Assembly (NCBI RefSeq): GCF_007971385.1
Contig: NZ_CP042434.1
Coordinates: 2,170,001-2,234,000, forward strand
DNA: 64,000 nucleotides
From: Arachidicoccus ginsenosidivorans
Lineage (GTDB): Bacteria > Bacteroidota > Bacteroidia > Chitinophagales > Chitinophagaceae
Reading direction: 5' to 3'
In this document: in pieces, positions 47,115 to 55,553 of the stretch
How positions within the stretch are numbered: position 1 is the first letter of the stretch
Layout of the letters: each line of letters begins with the position of its first letter
The notes under the pieces: model-generated
What the model saw: only the letters and a program-made list of their open reading frames with translations
What the model was told of the DNA's origin: nothing
Database searches by the model: none
Program-made: the position numbers and the translations under genes

Positions 47115-48122
47115 TTATTTGATCAGCCCAGCCTTTCTACTGATCTCCATCATTTTGTCAATCGGTTTTTTGGCAGCTAAACGCAAATTTTCGTCCATTT
47201 TAATTTCCGGTAATTGAAACTTCATACATAAATACAATTTTTCCAGGGTATTAAGTTTCATGTACGGGCAGTCATTACATGCACAGGCATTACTTGGAGG
47301 AGCAGGAATAAAAACTTTATCCGGTGAATCTTTTTCCATCTGATGCAATATACCCGCCTCTGTAGCCACAATAAATTCCTTCGCCGGGCTACTCGTCGCA
47401 TATTTCAAAATCTGGGTCGTGCTCCCGATAAAATCAGCTTCTTTCAAAATAATCTCTTCGCATTCAGGGTGTGCAAGCAATAATGCCTCAGGATGCTGCC
47501 TTTTAAGGCTCAAAATCTTCTCCAAACTAAAAATCTCATGTACCTGGCATGAACCGTCCCAAAGGAGCATATTTCGCCCCGTAAGCTTATTTACGTATGC
47601 CCCTAAATTTCTGTCCGGCGCAAAAATAATTTTTTGATCCTTAGGTAAACTTTCTATAATCTTTTCCACATTGCCACTGGTGCAAATAATATCACTTAAA
47701 GCCTTTACTTCAGCCGTACAGTTGATGTAAGAAATAACAATATGATCAGGATGCGCCTCTTTAAATTTCCTAAAGGCCTCCGCCGGTGCACTATCCGCCA
47801 AAGAACAACCCGCATTAAGGTCAGGTAGTAACACCTTTTTTGTAGGATTCAATATCTTGGCCGTTTCAGCCATAAAATGAACACCAGCAAATACGATAAC
47901 ATCTGCATTCGTACTAGCTGCCTGCTGAGCCAAGCCCAGACTATCGCCAATATAATCAGCAACGTCCTGTATATCCGCCTCTTGGTAATAATGCGCTAAT
48001 ATAATCGCATTCGTTTCCTTTTTTAATTTTTCGATTTCTGCAAACAGATCTAAGGAAGGATCTACCGGTAAATCTAAAAATCCTCTTTTATTTAAAACCG
48101 CTTTCGCTTCTGTTATGTTCAT
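47115..48122 (-). CDS. nadA: Quinolinate synthase
   Basis: A 335-residue [4Fe-4S] enzyme that condenses iminoaspartate with dihydroxyacetone phosphate to quinolinate in NAD synthesis. Cluster cysteines lie in [19 protein letters not shown] and [13 protein letters not shown]; substrate motifs [21 protein letters not shown] and [13 protein letters not shown] are present. nadB and nadC are not adjacent. Its start faces the oriC candidate. Confidence 0.97.
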   Translation of the reverse strand: MNITEAKAVLNKRGFLDLPVDPSLDLFAEIEKLKKETNAIILAHYYQEADIQDVADYIGDSLGLAQQAASTNADVIVFAGVHFMAETAKILNPTKKVLLPDLNAGCSLADSAPAEAFRKFKEAHPDHIVISYINCTAEVKALSDIICTSGNVEKIIESLPKDQKIIFAPDRNLGAYVNKLTGRNMLLWDGSCQVHEIFSLEKILSLKRQHPEALLLAHPECEEIILKEADFIGSTTQILKYATSSPAKEFIVATEAGILHQMEKDSPDKVFIPAPPSNACACNDCPYMKLNTLEKLYLCMKFQLPEIKMDENLRLAAKKPIDKMMEISRKAGLIK

Positions 48123-48560
48123 AACTGCCGTAATAATTAATTATATAATTATTTATTTAAAAACCATACTATTATTAAGGGTGTGAATATCTGGATAATT
48201 TGTTTATTCACAATAGTCAAAGTTAATAACTTTTTAGTTATTAACCGTAATCCACATTTTAATCCACATATTAATTGATTAATAATTAAGCGCTTAAGTA
48301 TATTTATACACACTGTGGAAAAGTAAAGTGGGTTTTATTCACATTTGATTATCCACACATATACACTGTTAATTAACTCAGGATAAAAAGTTAAAAAATA
48401 GAACGTTTTGTGGCTGACGCCAAAAACGCCTGTATTTATTCTAAACTTTTCCACATTTATTTATAATAAAGCATGGGTTATCCACTGGATTTTGGGTTAT
48501 TAAGATCACTATGTGAATATAGGTTCCACGACGACTAATTATTTGGTTTTAAATACTTTA
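48123..48560. other. oriC: Candidate chromosomal origin of replication (oriC)
   Basis: This spacer carries many DnaA boxes. Exact matches to TTATnCACA or TTTTCCACA: 48204-48212 (+), 48304-48312 (+), 48314-48322 (-), 48335-48343 (+), 48349-48357 (+, TTATCCACA) and 48447-48455 (+). One-mismatch boxes: 48248-48256, 48260-48268 (both TAATCCACA, 12 bp apart) and 48478-48486. Very AT-rich DNA at 48130-48166 and 48266-48303 could unwind. A 10-bp hairpin (GTTAATAACT/AGTTATTAAC, 48222-48245) and the palindrome TTAAGCGCTTAA (48286-48297) lie between. parS sites and mnmG lie 2-4 kb away. dnaA is not in the window. Confidence 0.75.
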
Positions 48561-48884
48561 AATAAGTCATTATGATTCAAAAACAACGTTTCACGGTGAT
48601 TGGTTTGCCTTGCATTGAACGAGTAATGGATAATTTAGGTAGCTTGTTTACTTTTCAGGTACTATGCATTACTTTGTTGAAAACATAGAAATAATAGTAT
48701 AGAATAAATAAGCAAAAATAGAATATCGACATAAAACAAAAATCCGGGAAGTTGGGTCGTGTTTGTTTGCCAGTCTAGGGAACATATCTGTATTAACCAG
48801 GCACTAAAGTGAATAGGTGATATAAAAATATTCAATTTCAGTTAGACTATTTTAAAGGTATTTCTATACAAATAAAAACAAAAA
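48561..48884. other. Non-coding AT-rich spacer right of oriC candidate
   Basis: No convincing ORF. GTTTCACGGTGAT near 48588 and GTTCCACGACG near 48523 look like damaged parS-like half sites. Nothing else identified. Confidence 0.35.
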
Positions 48885-48912
48885 AGCGATCTGGAACTAA
48901 ATCCAGATCGCT
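48885..48912 (-). terminator. Terminator of nuoA
   Basis: A perfect 11-bp stem (AGCGATCTGGA and complement), followed on the minus strand by TTTTTTGTTTTT, 63 bp past the nuoA stop. Confidence 0.88.
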
Positions 48913-48974
48913 ATAAAGAGTTTATTTAAAAAGTTGAAAAAAATTTAAGCCTTGATGCGAAGAATAAAATTTTA

Positions 48975-49379
48975 TTAATCTTCCCATTTAAGAGCGCGCT
49001 TTTTAATAATGTAGACAAATCCGATCAAAAACAGACCGACAAAAAGTAAAATCTCGTAAAAACCAGTCCAGGAAAGGCTTTTAAAGTTGACTGCATAAGG
49101 ATAGAAGAAAATAACTTCCACATCAAATAATACGAACAAAATAGCAATCAAAAAATATTTAATGGCCATTGGCTGACGGGCATTACCGTGGGTAGGGATA
49201 CCACTTGTAAAATTGGCCAGTTTGTCACTTGTCTTACGTTTAGGACCCAAAAGGGAGGATACAAAAATCATTAGTGCCACAAAACCAATAGCAAAGATGA
49301 TTTGAAGTGCAATAGGTAAATAACTTGTTGCATGCTGAACTGCAACAGGAGCAGCGGCTAAAATATGATTTGATAACAT
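48975..49379 (-). CDS. nuoA: NADH-quinone oxidoreductase subunit A
   Basis: A 134-residue, three-helix subunit of respiratory complex I. I chose ATG 49379 because the longer frame only adds a polar/Phe-rich leader that overlaps the upstream terminator. Landmarks are SSLLGPKRKTSDKLANFTSGIP, the QPMAIKYFLIAILFVLFDVEVIFFYPYA core and the final YIIKKRALKWED (core motif DVEVIFFYPYA). The other nuo genes are not next to it: its transcript ends at a strong terminator beside the oriC candidate. Confidence 0.95.
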   Translation of the reverse strand: MLSNHILAAAPVAVQHATSYLPIALQIIFAIGFVALMIFVSSLLGPKRKTSDKLANFTSGIPTHGNARQPMAIKYFLIAILFVLFDVEVIFFYPYAVNFKSLSWTGFYEILLFVGLFLIGFVYIIKKRALKWED

Positions 49380-49425
49380 TTTACTCAATTTGAAGGACAA
49401 AAATACGGTTTTCAGATAAAACAAA

Positions 49426-49467
49426 AAACTCCGTGATTCTAGTTCCAAACATAGAATCACGGAGTTT
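49426..49467 (-). terminator. Terminator of the TPR-protein gene
   Basis: A perfect 15-bp stem (AAACTCCGTGATTCT and complement) with a 12-nt loop, followed on the minus strand by TTTTTTGTTTT, between the TPR gene and nuoA. Confidence 0.88.
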
Positions 49468-49503
49468 ACTGATTATAACTTATTTCCTTTTAGGAATTTT
49501 TTG

Positions 49504-51210
49504 CTATTTAGTACCACTAGAATCAGCGTCAGCCTTATGTTTTTCCAGATAAGCTCTGATCTGATCACCATATTGTTTGGCAGCTGCGTTGGTTGGATCC
49601 AGTGCTAAAATGGCATCAAACATTTTAAGCCCATTCGGATAGTCACCCTTGACATTAACATAATAGTTCGCCAGGAAACCATACTGACCCATTAGATCTT
49701 CTTTATACTTTACAGAATCTTTCTTCATAAAACCAATGAAGTCCTGAATTTCGGGGATAGCTCCAGTTGTATCCTTCGCCAGTAATTTAGATCTAACTAA
49801 ATACATGTAACCATAAGGTTGTTCAGGGTATTTGGTTTTATACTTGGTAAATAAAGAGTCTGCGGCTGGCCAGTAAGTAGAATCCTGCTGAGCAAGTTCA
49901 AAAGCGGCATAACCGGCATTGAACATGGCAGTATTATAACCATCAGAAGTGCTGTCTTTTTCATCATACAGCTTTCTTAACCATTGATATTTTTCAACGG
50001 GTTTATTGGCTTTTTCCAGAGCAGCTGCAATGGAGTCCGCGTAGATGGCTTTTTCAGCAGGGATGGTATCCAGATCATAAGCGATCTTTAAATATTTAAC
50101 TGCTGTATCAGCCATTTCTGGGACATCTTTGTAGATAAAACCACCAAATGCATAGTCATCTGGCAATAAATTAGAGGCAGAAGTGTTTGCAAAGAATTTC
50201 TTTGCATAGGATACTGCCTGTGCTGTATCACCTAAACGGTGATAGTTCATTGCCAGTAAAAGGTTTAAGTGGGAAAAGTTTGCACAAGTACCGGCTTCCA
50301 TTTCCTTACCCTTGTTGATAGATTCCTGATAATTACCAGAACGGAAAAGATAATCTGCCTGGAAGTATTGAACATTACAACCACCATCAGAGTTCTTGAC
50401 ATACAGGTCTAAATAAGTTTTAGCTTTATTGTAGTCTGTATTTTTGAAATAATCAAAATAATCCAGATAAATAGGTGCATAAGTAGGATCAGCTGCAATA
50501 CCTTTTTTGTACCATTCATCCATTACTTCAAAGTTATTCTGAGAATGGAAAATTTTACCCATACGGTAATAGCCTAAGGCAAATTTTGGATTTCTAGTAA
50601 TAGAATTGTTGAAAGCAACAAATGCATTACCACCCTGATCACCGCCTAATTTCAAAAAGTTGATACCTAGATATACACACGGATAAGGATTTGTTTTATC
50701 CAGATCCATGGCCTTTTGTAAAATTTGAATAACATATGCGGGATCCCCCTGATCTCTATTGCCATAGGCACTTGCACGGCCAATAGCAGTCATCAGTCTA
50801 CATTGATCTTCCTCTTTATGTTTGCCTCTGAATTTTGAAGCTGTAGCCATAGCAGCTTCAAATTTTTGTTCAGCTGCCTGTTTGTTTTTATTGATATAAT
50901 CAATTTCACCCAGACCAACTTGAACCCATGGATCATTTAGAGATGCATATTTTTGATACAGTGCCTGAGCTTTAGCTTCACCATCTGCTTCACCATATGT
51001 ATTGTCTAAATATACCTGGCCTAACCAATAAATGGTCTCACCATCCGGAGTTTTTGCTTTATTTACCAAATCCTGCAAAATTTTCTCTGCGTCCGTGTAT
51101 TTTTGGTAGTATAGTGCTGTCACACCATCTTCCAATTTTTGAGCCGCGGCAAAAGACACTGCACATACAACGGCGAGAAAACTAAAAACAACCTTCTTCA
51201 TTTTCTTCAT
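49504..51210 (-). CDS. Exported tetratricopeptide-repeat protein
   Basis: A 568-residue protein with a signal peptide ending SFAAAQ and many TPR-like helical pairs over most of its length, for example KNKQAAEQKFEAAMATAS, YPCVYLGINFLKLGG, FALGYYRMGKIFHSQNNFE and YGYMYLVRSKLLAKD. Such periplasmic TPR proteins act as protein-binding scaffolds. In many Bacteroidota relatives a TPR gene like this follows exbB/exbD/tonB and a pstS-like gene; here the pstS-like gene lies 71 bp upstream on the same strand, but the energy-transducer genes are missing. Exact role unknown. Confidence 0.88.
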   Translation of the reverse strand: MKKMKKVVFSFLAVVCAVSFAAAQKLEDGVTALYYQKYTDAEKILQDLVNKAKTPDGETIYWLGQVYLDNTYGEADGEAKAQALYQKYASLNDPWVQVGLGEIDYINKNKQAAEQKFEAAMATASKFRGKHKEEDQCRLMTAIGRASAYGNRDQGDPAYVIQILQKAMDLDKTNPYPCVYLGINFLKLGGDQGGNAFVAFNNSITRNPKFALGYYRMGKIFHSQNNFEVMDEWYKKGIAADPTYAPIYLDYFDYFKNTDYNKAKTYLDLYVKNSDGGCNVQYFQADYLFRSGNYQESINKGKEMEAGTCANFSHLNLLLAMNYHRLGDTAQAVSYAKKFFANTSASNLLPDDYAFGGFIYKDVPEMADTAVKYLKIAYDLDTIPAEKAIYADSIAAALEKANKPVEKYQWLRKLYDEKDSTSDGYNTAMFNAGYAAFELAQQDSTYWPAADSLFTKYKTKYPEQPYGYMYLVRSKLLAKDTTGAIPEIQDFIGFMKKDSVKYKEDLMGQYGFLANYYVNVKGDYPNGLKMFDAILALDPTNAAAKQYGDQIRAYLEKHKADADSSGTK

Positions 51211-51281
51211 TTTTATTTTTTGTTTACCTGATATCGATATTTAGGTTTATCGCTTAAAAGTTTTTATATAATTTTTTAATT

Positions 51282-52223
51282 CTATTTATTAACAACTACA
51301 GAATCCTTATCCGGTTTGTTAACCACTTTACGGATAACAAAATTCATTTTTGCGGGGACAAGTCCACCTGTTCTAAAAATCAGTTGTCCTCTTTCAAAAC
51401 TCATAAAATTGTAAAAGGAAGCACCTAATCCGATATCAGCATTTTTGAGAATCCCAAACAAAGGCCGTACCAAAGGATACTGTACACTGTATATTGTTGC
51501 CTGCGAGGGTTTTGCATAAGTGCCATCATCGCACCTTTTGCATTCAACATACGCCAGTTTAACCAAATCCCTGTATTTTTCGGCAATTGCTGAGCCAAAT
51601 ACCCAACTGGAACCTACAAACCCAATCACATTTTTATTCGCTGCCACTTGTTTTAAAACATCTTCATTGCCTTTGGTCCCTCCTACATTAATGCCAAAGT
51701 TTTTCCCATTAGTAATAGAATCCATTATAAATCTGACTGAACTCGTTGCATTATCACCATCTAACAGCACCTGATATTTATCCGGAACTGAATCAGTCAA
51801 TATTTTTCGTAGCTGCTCAATAGAAAATGTACTATCATCAGCTGAATTATTGATTACGAGCGCATCTGCATCGTAGGCCAGCACTGAATATAATAATGGA
51901 TGACCCAAAATTTTTTTATAATAATCTTCCTCTTGATCGTTGGGTGCCCTGGTTACCAGTATCAACTGCGTACTGTCGGATTGTAAATCTCGAAAACAGT
52001 CAGCTTCTGACTTGTAGGTAATTTTAATATGTGCTTTTGGATAAGAAGCCTCGAAAACCATGATCTGTTGATCGATAATGGGTTTAAAAGATTCATCCGC
52101 ACTCACATAAAGGGTGCCCTCTTGAGGATGACCATCCTTTTTTATTTTAGATTCACAGGAAATTAAACTCCAAAGAACGAGGCTAAAAATAAGTAGAAAT
52201 TTTGTTGCACGAAAAAAAAACAT
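51282..52223 (-). CDS. PstS-like substrate-binding lipoprotein
   Basis: A 313-residue periplasmic-binding-protein fold of the PstS/PBP-like domain type, with a lipobox (SLISC). Motifs include GTLYVSADESFKPIIDQ at the N-terminus, LVTRAPNDQEEDYY, the DALVINNSADDSTFSIEQL strand and NVIGFVGSSWVFG. The helical linker and YPLVRPLFGILKN fit PstS-like proteins that often accompany ExbD/TonB genes rather than a phosphate ABC transporter; no pstCAB is here. Phosphate binding is not assured. Confidence 0.85.
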   Translation of the reverse strand: MFFFRATKFLLIFSLVLWSLISCESKIKKDGHPQEGTLYVSADESFKPIIDQQIMVFEASYPKAHIKITYKSEADCFRDLQSDSTQLILVTRAPNDQEEDYYKKILGHPLLYSVLAYDADALVINNSADDSTFSIEQLRKILTDSVPDKYQVLLDGDNATSSVRFIMDSITNGKNFGINVGGTKGNEDVLKQVAANKNVIGFVGSSWVFGSAIAEKYRDLVKLAYVECKRCDDGTYAKPSQATIYSVQYPLVRPLFGILKNADIGLGASFYNFMSFERGQLIFRTGGLVPAKMNFVIRKVVNKPDKDSVVVNK

Positions 52224-52279
52224 AAACTTTTGTTTTTCTGAATTATATCAGTTTATAATTTTAACACATATTTTTAGAA

Positions 52280-52531
52280 TTAATAATCCTGTTTAATTCC
52301 CCGATACAACCTAAAACCACCATAAAGCGCACAAAGTCCGCCAAAAATATATTTAATCATCGGATCCTTATTAGCCATCAGAATCCGGGTAAACTGAAAT
52401 TTATCGCCAAAGAACATCAAAACACCGACTGCCAAAATGATGGCAGCCATGATAATATCTTTCAGGGAGCGCATATTGTTATAGCGTTTTCTGTTTCGCT
52501 CTCTTACCTGTCTTCCAAGATCCATTTCCAT
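52280..52531 (-). CDS. Small membrane protein
   Basis: An 83-residue protein with two membrane segments (about residues 25-43 and 60-77) separated by a short loop, and a basic N-terminus. The start may be Met3 (52525) or Met20 (52474) instead. It lies 56 bp upstream of the PstS-like gene on the same strand and likely belongs with that gene and the TPR gene. No function recognised. Confidence 0.75.
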   Translation of the reverse strand: MEMDLGRQVRERNRKRYNNMRSLKDIIMAAIILAVGVLMFFGDKFQFTRILMANKDPMIKYIFGGLCALYGGFRLYRGIKQDY

Positions 52532-52611
52532 AATTCATTGGTTTTAATGGTCACTAACTATGTTTAAGATGACTAAACGGGGGTTTTCCATAAGAAATTC
52601 TGTCAAAATGA

Positions 52612-53901
52612 TCATAATTTCTCAAGTGTTGTACGGATAATATCCAGTGTTTGATCCAGGTCTGATTGGTTTAGTGCATTGCTAAGGAACCAACTTTCGT
52701 AACCTGAAGGCGGTAAATGTACGCCTCTTTTCAGCAGCCCATGGAAGAACTTGGTGAAAAGCGCCATATCTGAATTGCTGGCAGTCGTAAAATCGGTGAC
52801 GGGCGCTTCATTAAAAAAGACACTCAGCATACTGCCAAATTGATTGACCTGGACTGGGATACCGGCTTCCTTAAAGATAGTGTATATATTTTCCTTCAGA
52901 TACGCGCCTTTATTGTCCAATTGTGTGTAGAATTCAGGATGGTCTTTAAGTTCAGTAAGCAAAGTAAACCCTGCAATCATGGCTAGTGGATTTCCACTTA
53001 AGGTGCCCGCTTGATAAATATCCCCTAATGGAGCTACCCTTTCCATAATGGCTTTTTTGCCCCCGAAAGCACCTACTGGCAGACCCGCACCTATGACTTT
53101 CCCGTAAGTGACCAGATCTGCATCGACACCTAATCTTTGTTGGGCGCCGCCTGGTGCTAACCTGAATCCAGTCATAACTTCATCGAAAATCAGAAGCATA
53201 TGTTCTTCATCACAGATTTGTCTGAGGCCTTCCAGAAAGCCAGGCTCAGGCAAAACACAGCCCATATTACCAGCAACTGGTTCTACAATAATCGCTGCAA
53301 TCTGATCTTTATTGGTTTCTACCAGGTTCCTGACAGCTGCCAGATCATTATAAGGAGCGGTCAGCGTGTCATTAGCTGTACCAGCGGTAACGCCTGGAAC
53401 TTCCTGAATGCCAAAAGTAGCAACGCCACTGCCTGCTTTTACCAAAAACATATCTGCGTGGCCGTGGTAGCAACCCTCGAATTTAATAAACTTATTTTTG
53501 CCCGTATAACCTCTGGCGACTCTAAGTGCTGACATACAGGCTTCTGTGCCACTGTTGACCATCCGGATGAGATCAACATTTTTTGTCAGGCTTTTAATGA
53601 GCTCTGCCATCTTGATTTCCAGTTCAGTAGGTGCACCAAAAGAAGTGGAATCTTCAGCCTTTTGCTGAATGGCCTTGATTACCGGAGCATAACTGTGTCC
53701 CAGGATCATCGGCCCCCAGGAAGCGATATAATCTATATATTTTTGTCCATCTACGTCAAACAGATAAGCTCCCTTGGCTTTTTCTATAAATATAGGCGTC
53801 CCACCAACGCTTTTAAAAGCCCTTACCGGAGAGTTGACGCCACCTGGGATGCTCAACTGTGCTCTTTCAAAAAGACGCTTGCTGGATGTATATTCGTACA
53901 T
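52612..53901 (-). CDS. hemL: Glutamate-1-semialdehyde 2,1-aminomutase
   Basis: A 429-residue PLP enzyme that makes 5-aminolevulinate for haem from glutamate-1-semialdehyde (C5 pathway). The N-terminus has [66 protein letters not shown] and the PLP lysine Lys268 in [18 protein letters not shown] are present. Length is standard. TACATTTG on the minus strand at 53952-53959 fits the -7 element. No other hem genes adjoin. Confidence 0.98.
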   Translation of the reverse strand: MYEYTSSKRLFERAQLSIPGGVNSPVRAFKSVGGTPIFIEKAKGAYLFDVDGQKYIDYIASWGPMILGHSYAPVIKAIQQKAEDSTSFGAPTELEIKMAELIKSLTKNVDLIRMVNSGTEACMSALRVARGYTGKNKFIKFEGCYHGHADMFLVKAGSGVATFGIQEVPGVTAGTANDTLTAPYNDLAAVRNLVETNKDQIAAIIVEPVAGNMGCVLPEPGFLEGLRQICDEEHMLLIFDEVMTGFRLAPGGAQQRLGVDADLVTYGKVIGAGLPVGAFGGKKAIMERVAPLGDIYQAGTLSGNPLAMIAGFTLLTELKDHPEFYTQLDNKGAYLKENIYTIFKEAGIPVQVNQFGSMLSVFFNEAPVTDFTTASNSDMALFTKFFHGLLKRGVHLPPSGYESWFLSNALNQSDLDQTLDIIRTTLEKL

Positions 53902-54044
53902 ATTATAAGTCCCTTAATAGTAATTATTATAAAGTGCTTTATTTTAGTCAGCAAATGTACACTATATAATATATAATAATACCCTCCACGCCCTAGATGG
54001 AGGATTGAATATTGAAAATGTAAAAGGGGAAGAGAATCCTTATT

Positions 54045-54641
54045 CTATTGGGATTTGGCGTCCTTAAGGGCATTTTCAATCCTTTTATCGGGGACCAACC
54101 AGATAATGGCACTAACTGTATAAAAAGCGATGGCCAACCAGGGAATGAAAAAGGAACTTACAATCCCGGCAATATAAATAAAGGGAGAAATTTGTTCTTT
54201 AAGGGTTTTATTTTCAACAGCTTTTGCCAGTAATGCATTAGAATCATTGGCTTTGATCAGACAATTCAGCAGTATTACCCAGGCGATAGCAGCCATAAAA
54301 AGCACAAACCCATAAATGGCTAATGGTGCGCCAGCCAGGTGATTTTCACCAGCCCAAGCAGTCGTAAATGGAAATAAGGACAACCAGAAAAGCAGGTGCA
54401 GGTTAGCCCAGAGCACTTTGCCATTAACCTGCTTACAACATTGCAGCATATGATGGTGATTGTTCCAGTAGATACCCACATATACGAAACTTAATATATA
54501 ACTTAGGAATTTGGGTACAATGGGCAATAAATCACTGAAATGACCCTCGCCTGTTTCTGGCACTTTTAATTCCAGCACCATAATCGTAATGATGATAGCC
54601 AGTACTCCATCACTAAAGGCTTCCAATCTGTTTTTTTCCAT
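54045..54641 (-). CDS. TMEM175-family (DUF1211) membrane protein, putative potassium channel
   Basis: A 198-residue, six-helix membrane protein of the TMEM175/DUF1211 family; bacterial relatives are potassium-selective channels. The signature FSDGVLAIIITIMVLELKVP at the N-terminus and the YWNNHHHMLQ segment are characteristic. No regulatory or operon partner is evident. Confidence 0.9.
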   Translation of the reverse strand: MEKNRLEAFSDGVLAIIITIMVLELKVPETGEGHFSDLLPIVPKFLSYILSFVYVGIYWNNHHHMLQCCKQVNGKVLWANLHLLFWLSLFPFTTAWAGENHLAGAPLAIYGFVLFMAAIAWVILLNCLIKANDSNALLAKAVENKTLKEQISPFIYIAGIVSSFFIPWLAIAFYTVSAIIWLVPDKRIENALKDAKSQ

Positions 54642-54855
54642 GGGTGTTAAAAATAATAAGGATTAGTGTGTGAAAAACATTCATAATCATCTAATTAATA
54701 ACGTAATTAAACAGATTATTGAATTCTTTTTCAAATTTAATCAAAGTTCAGGAAATATAGAATCTATAAAATATCCGCAATAAATCAGAGATGGAAAATT
54801 TGATTTTAATGGGTAGTTTCTTCGAACTATTTTATGTTACGATTTATTTTCCAGG

Positions 54856-55161
54856 TTATTCAGCACTATCCTCATCTAATAGTAATTTGTCTAGCTTGGA
54901 GCCCAGACTGTTTAATTTATCTTCCGTTTCCTGCATCCCTATCAAAAACTCACCAGCCTTGTTCTGTTCTGTTGCCAGCCAGAGCAGTGCCATGGAGACA
55001 TAATCCTGCATATCCTTGCCCGCAAACTTAGCTTTAAATTCCATGACCTTATCATTGACCATTTTAACTGTTTTGCGTACAATCTCCTCATCGGATTTAT
55101 TGGTCTTTAACCGAAAATTGCGGTCTCCAATGAGAACATTAATGATAATGATGTCGGTCAT
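54856..55161 (-). CDS. zapA: Cell division protein ZapA
   Basis: A 101-residue ZapA-like protein that cross-links FtsZ filaments at the division site. The start IIINVLIGDRNFRLKTNKSDEE with RKTVKMVNDKVMEFKAKF is the globular part; a coiled coil follows. It starts 4 bp past the stop of the coiled-coil gene, so they form an operon, probably with pheT upstream, an order common in Bacteroidota. Confidence 0.93.
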   Translation of the reverse strand: MTDIIIINVLIGDRNFRLKTNKSDEEIVRKTVKMVNDKVMEFKAKFAGKDMQDYVSMALLWLATEQNKAGEFLIGMQETEDKLNSLGSKLDKLLLDEDSAE

Positions 55162-55165
55162 TTTA

Positions 55166-55450
55166 TCAGGCTTCTAAAAGGGTAAGGCATTTATTGATTT
55201 CTTTCAGATATTGGTCAATACGGTTTTGCAACAACTGTTGCTGGTGTTCATCCATGGCTCTTGTTGCCCTGATTATACCCGCATCGAGCTTTAACTGTAA
55301 CGCCTCATAAGCCTTCTGGCTTTTAGCCAAAGCCATTTCGGTTTCTGATAAGCTGTTTTTCAACTGCTTATTTTCTTTTTGCAATAACTGATACTTTTTC
55401 AGGAGTTGCTCCAGTTTGTCTTCCAGATTTTTAAGTGCGGTTTGCTCCAT
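55166..55450 (-). CDS. Coiled-coil protein, ZapA partner candidate
   Basis: A 94-residue, almost entirely coiled-coil protein (heptads from LEDKLEQLLKKYQLLQKEN to the C-terminus). By size, shape and tight linkage to zapA it could be a ZapB-like division factor. Homology to ZapB itself cannot be claimed by eye. Confidence 0.82.
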   Translation of the reverse strand: MEQTALKNLEDKLEQLLKKYQLLQKENKQLKNSLSETEMALAKSQKAYEALQLKLDAGIIRATRAMDEHQQQLLQNRIDQYLKEINKCLTLLEA

Positions 55451-55553
55451 GTAGTAAAAGATTAAGGTTATTGCTTAAAAATACGATTTTTTTTATGGTT
55501 GAGTAGTGCCGTTTAGAGAGGCACTACTCAACCAGTATTTTTGCTTTGCGCAC

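Noticed and set aside
48523-48600. Two further parS-like sequences near the oriC candidate (GTTCCACGACG and GTTTCACGGTGAT)
   Set aside because: Each keeps only one half of the palindrome, with mismatches or an extra base in the other half, so they were not called as sites.
54642-54855. 6S RNA downstream of zapA
   Set aside because: The zapA neighbourhood suggests it by analogy with enterobacteria, but the spacer shows no long bulged hairpin.
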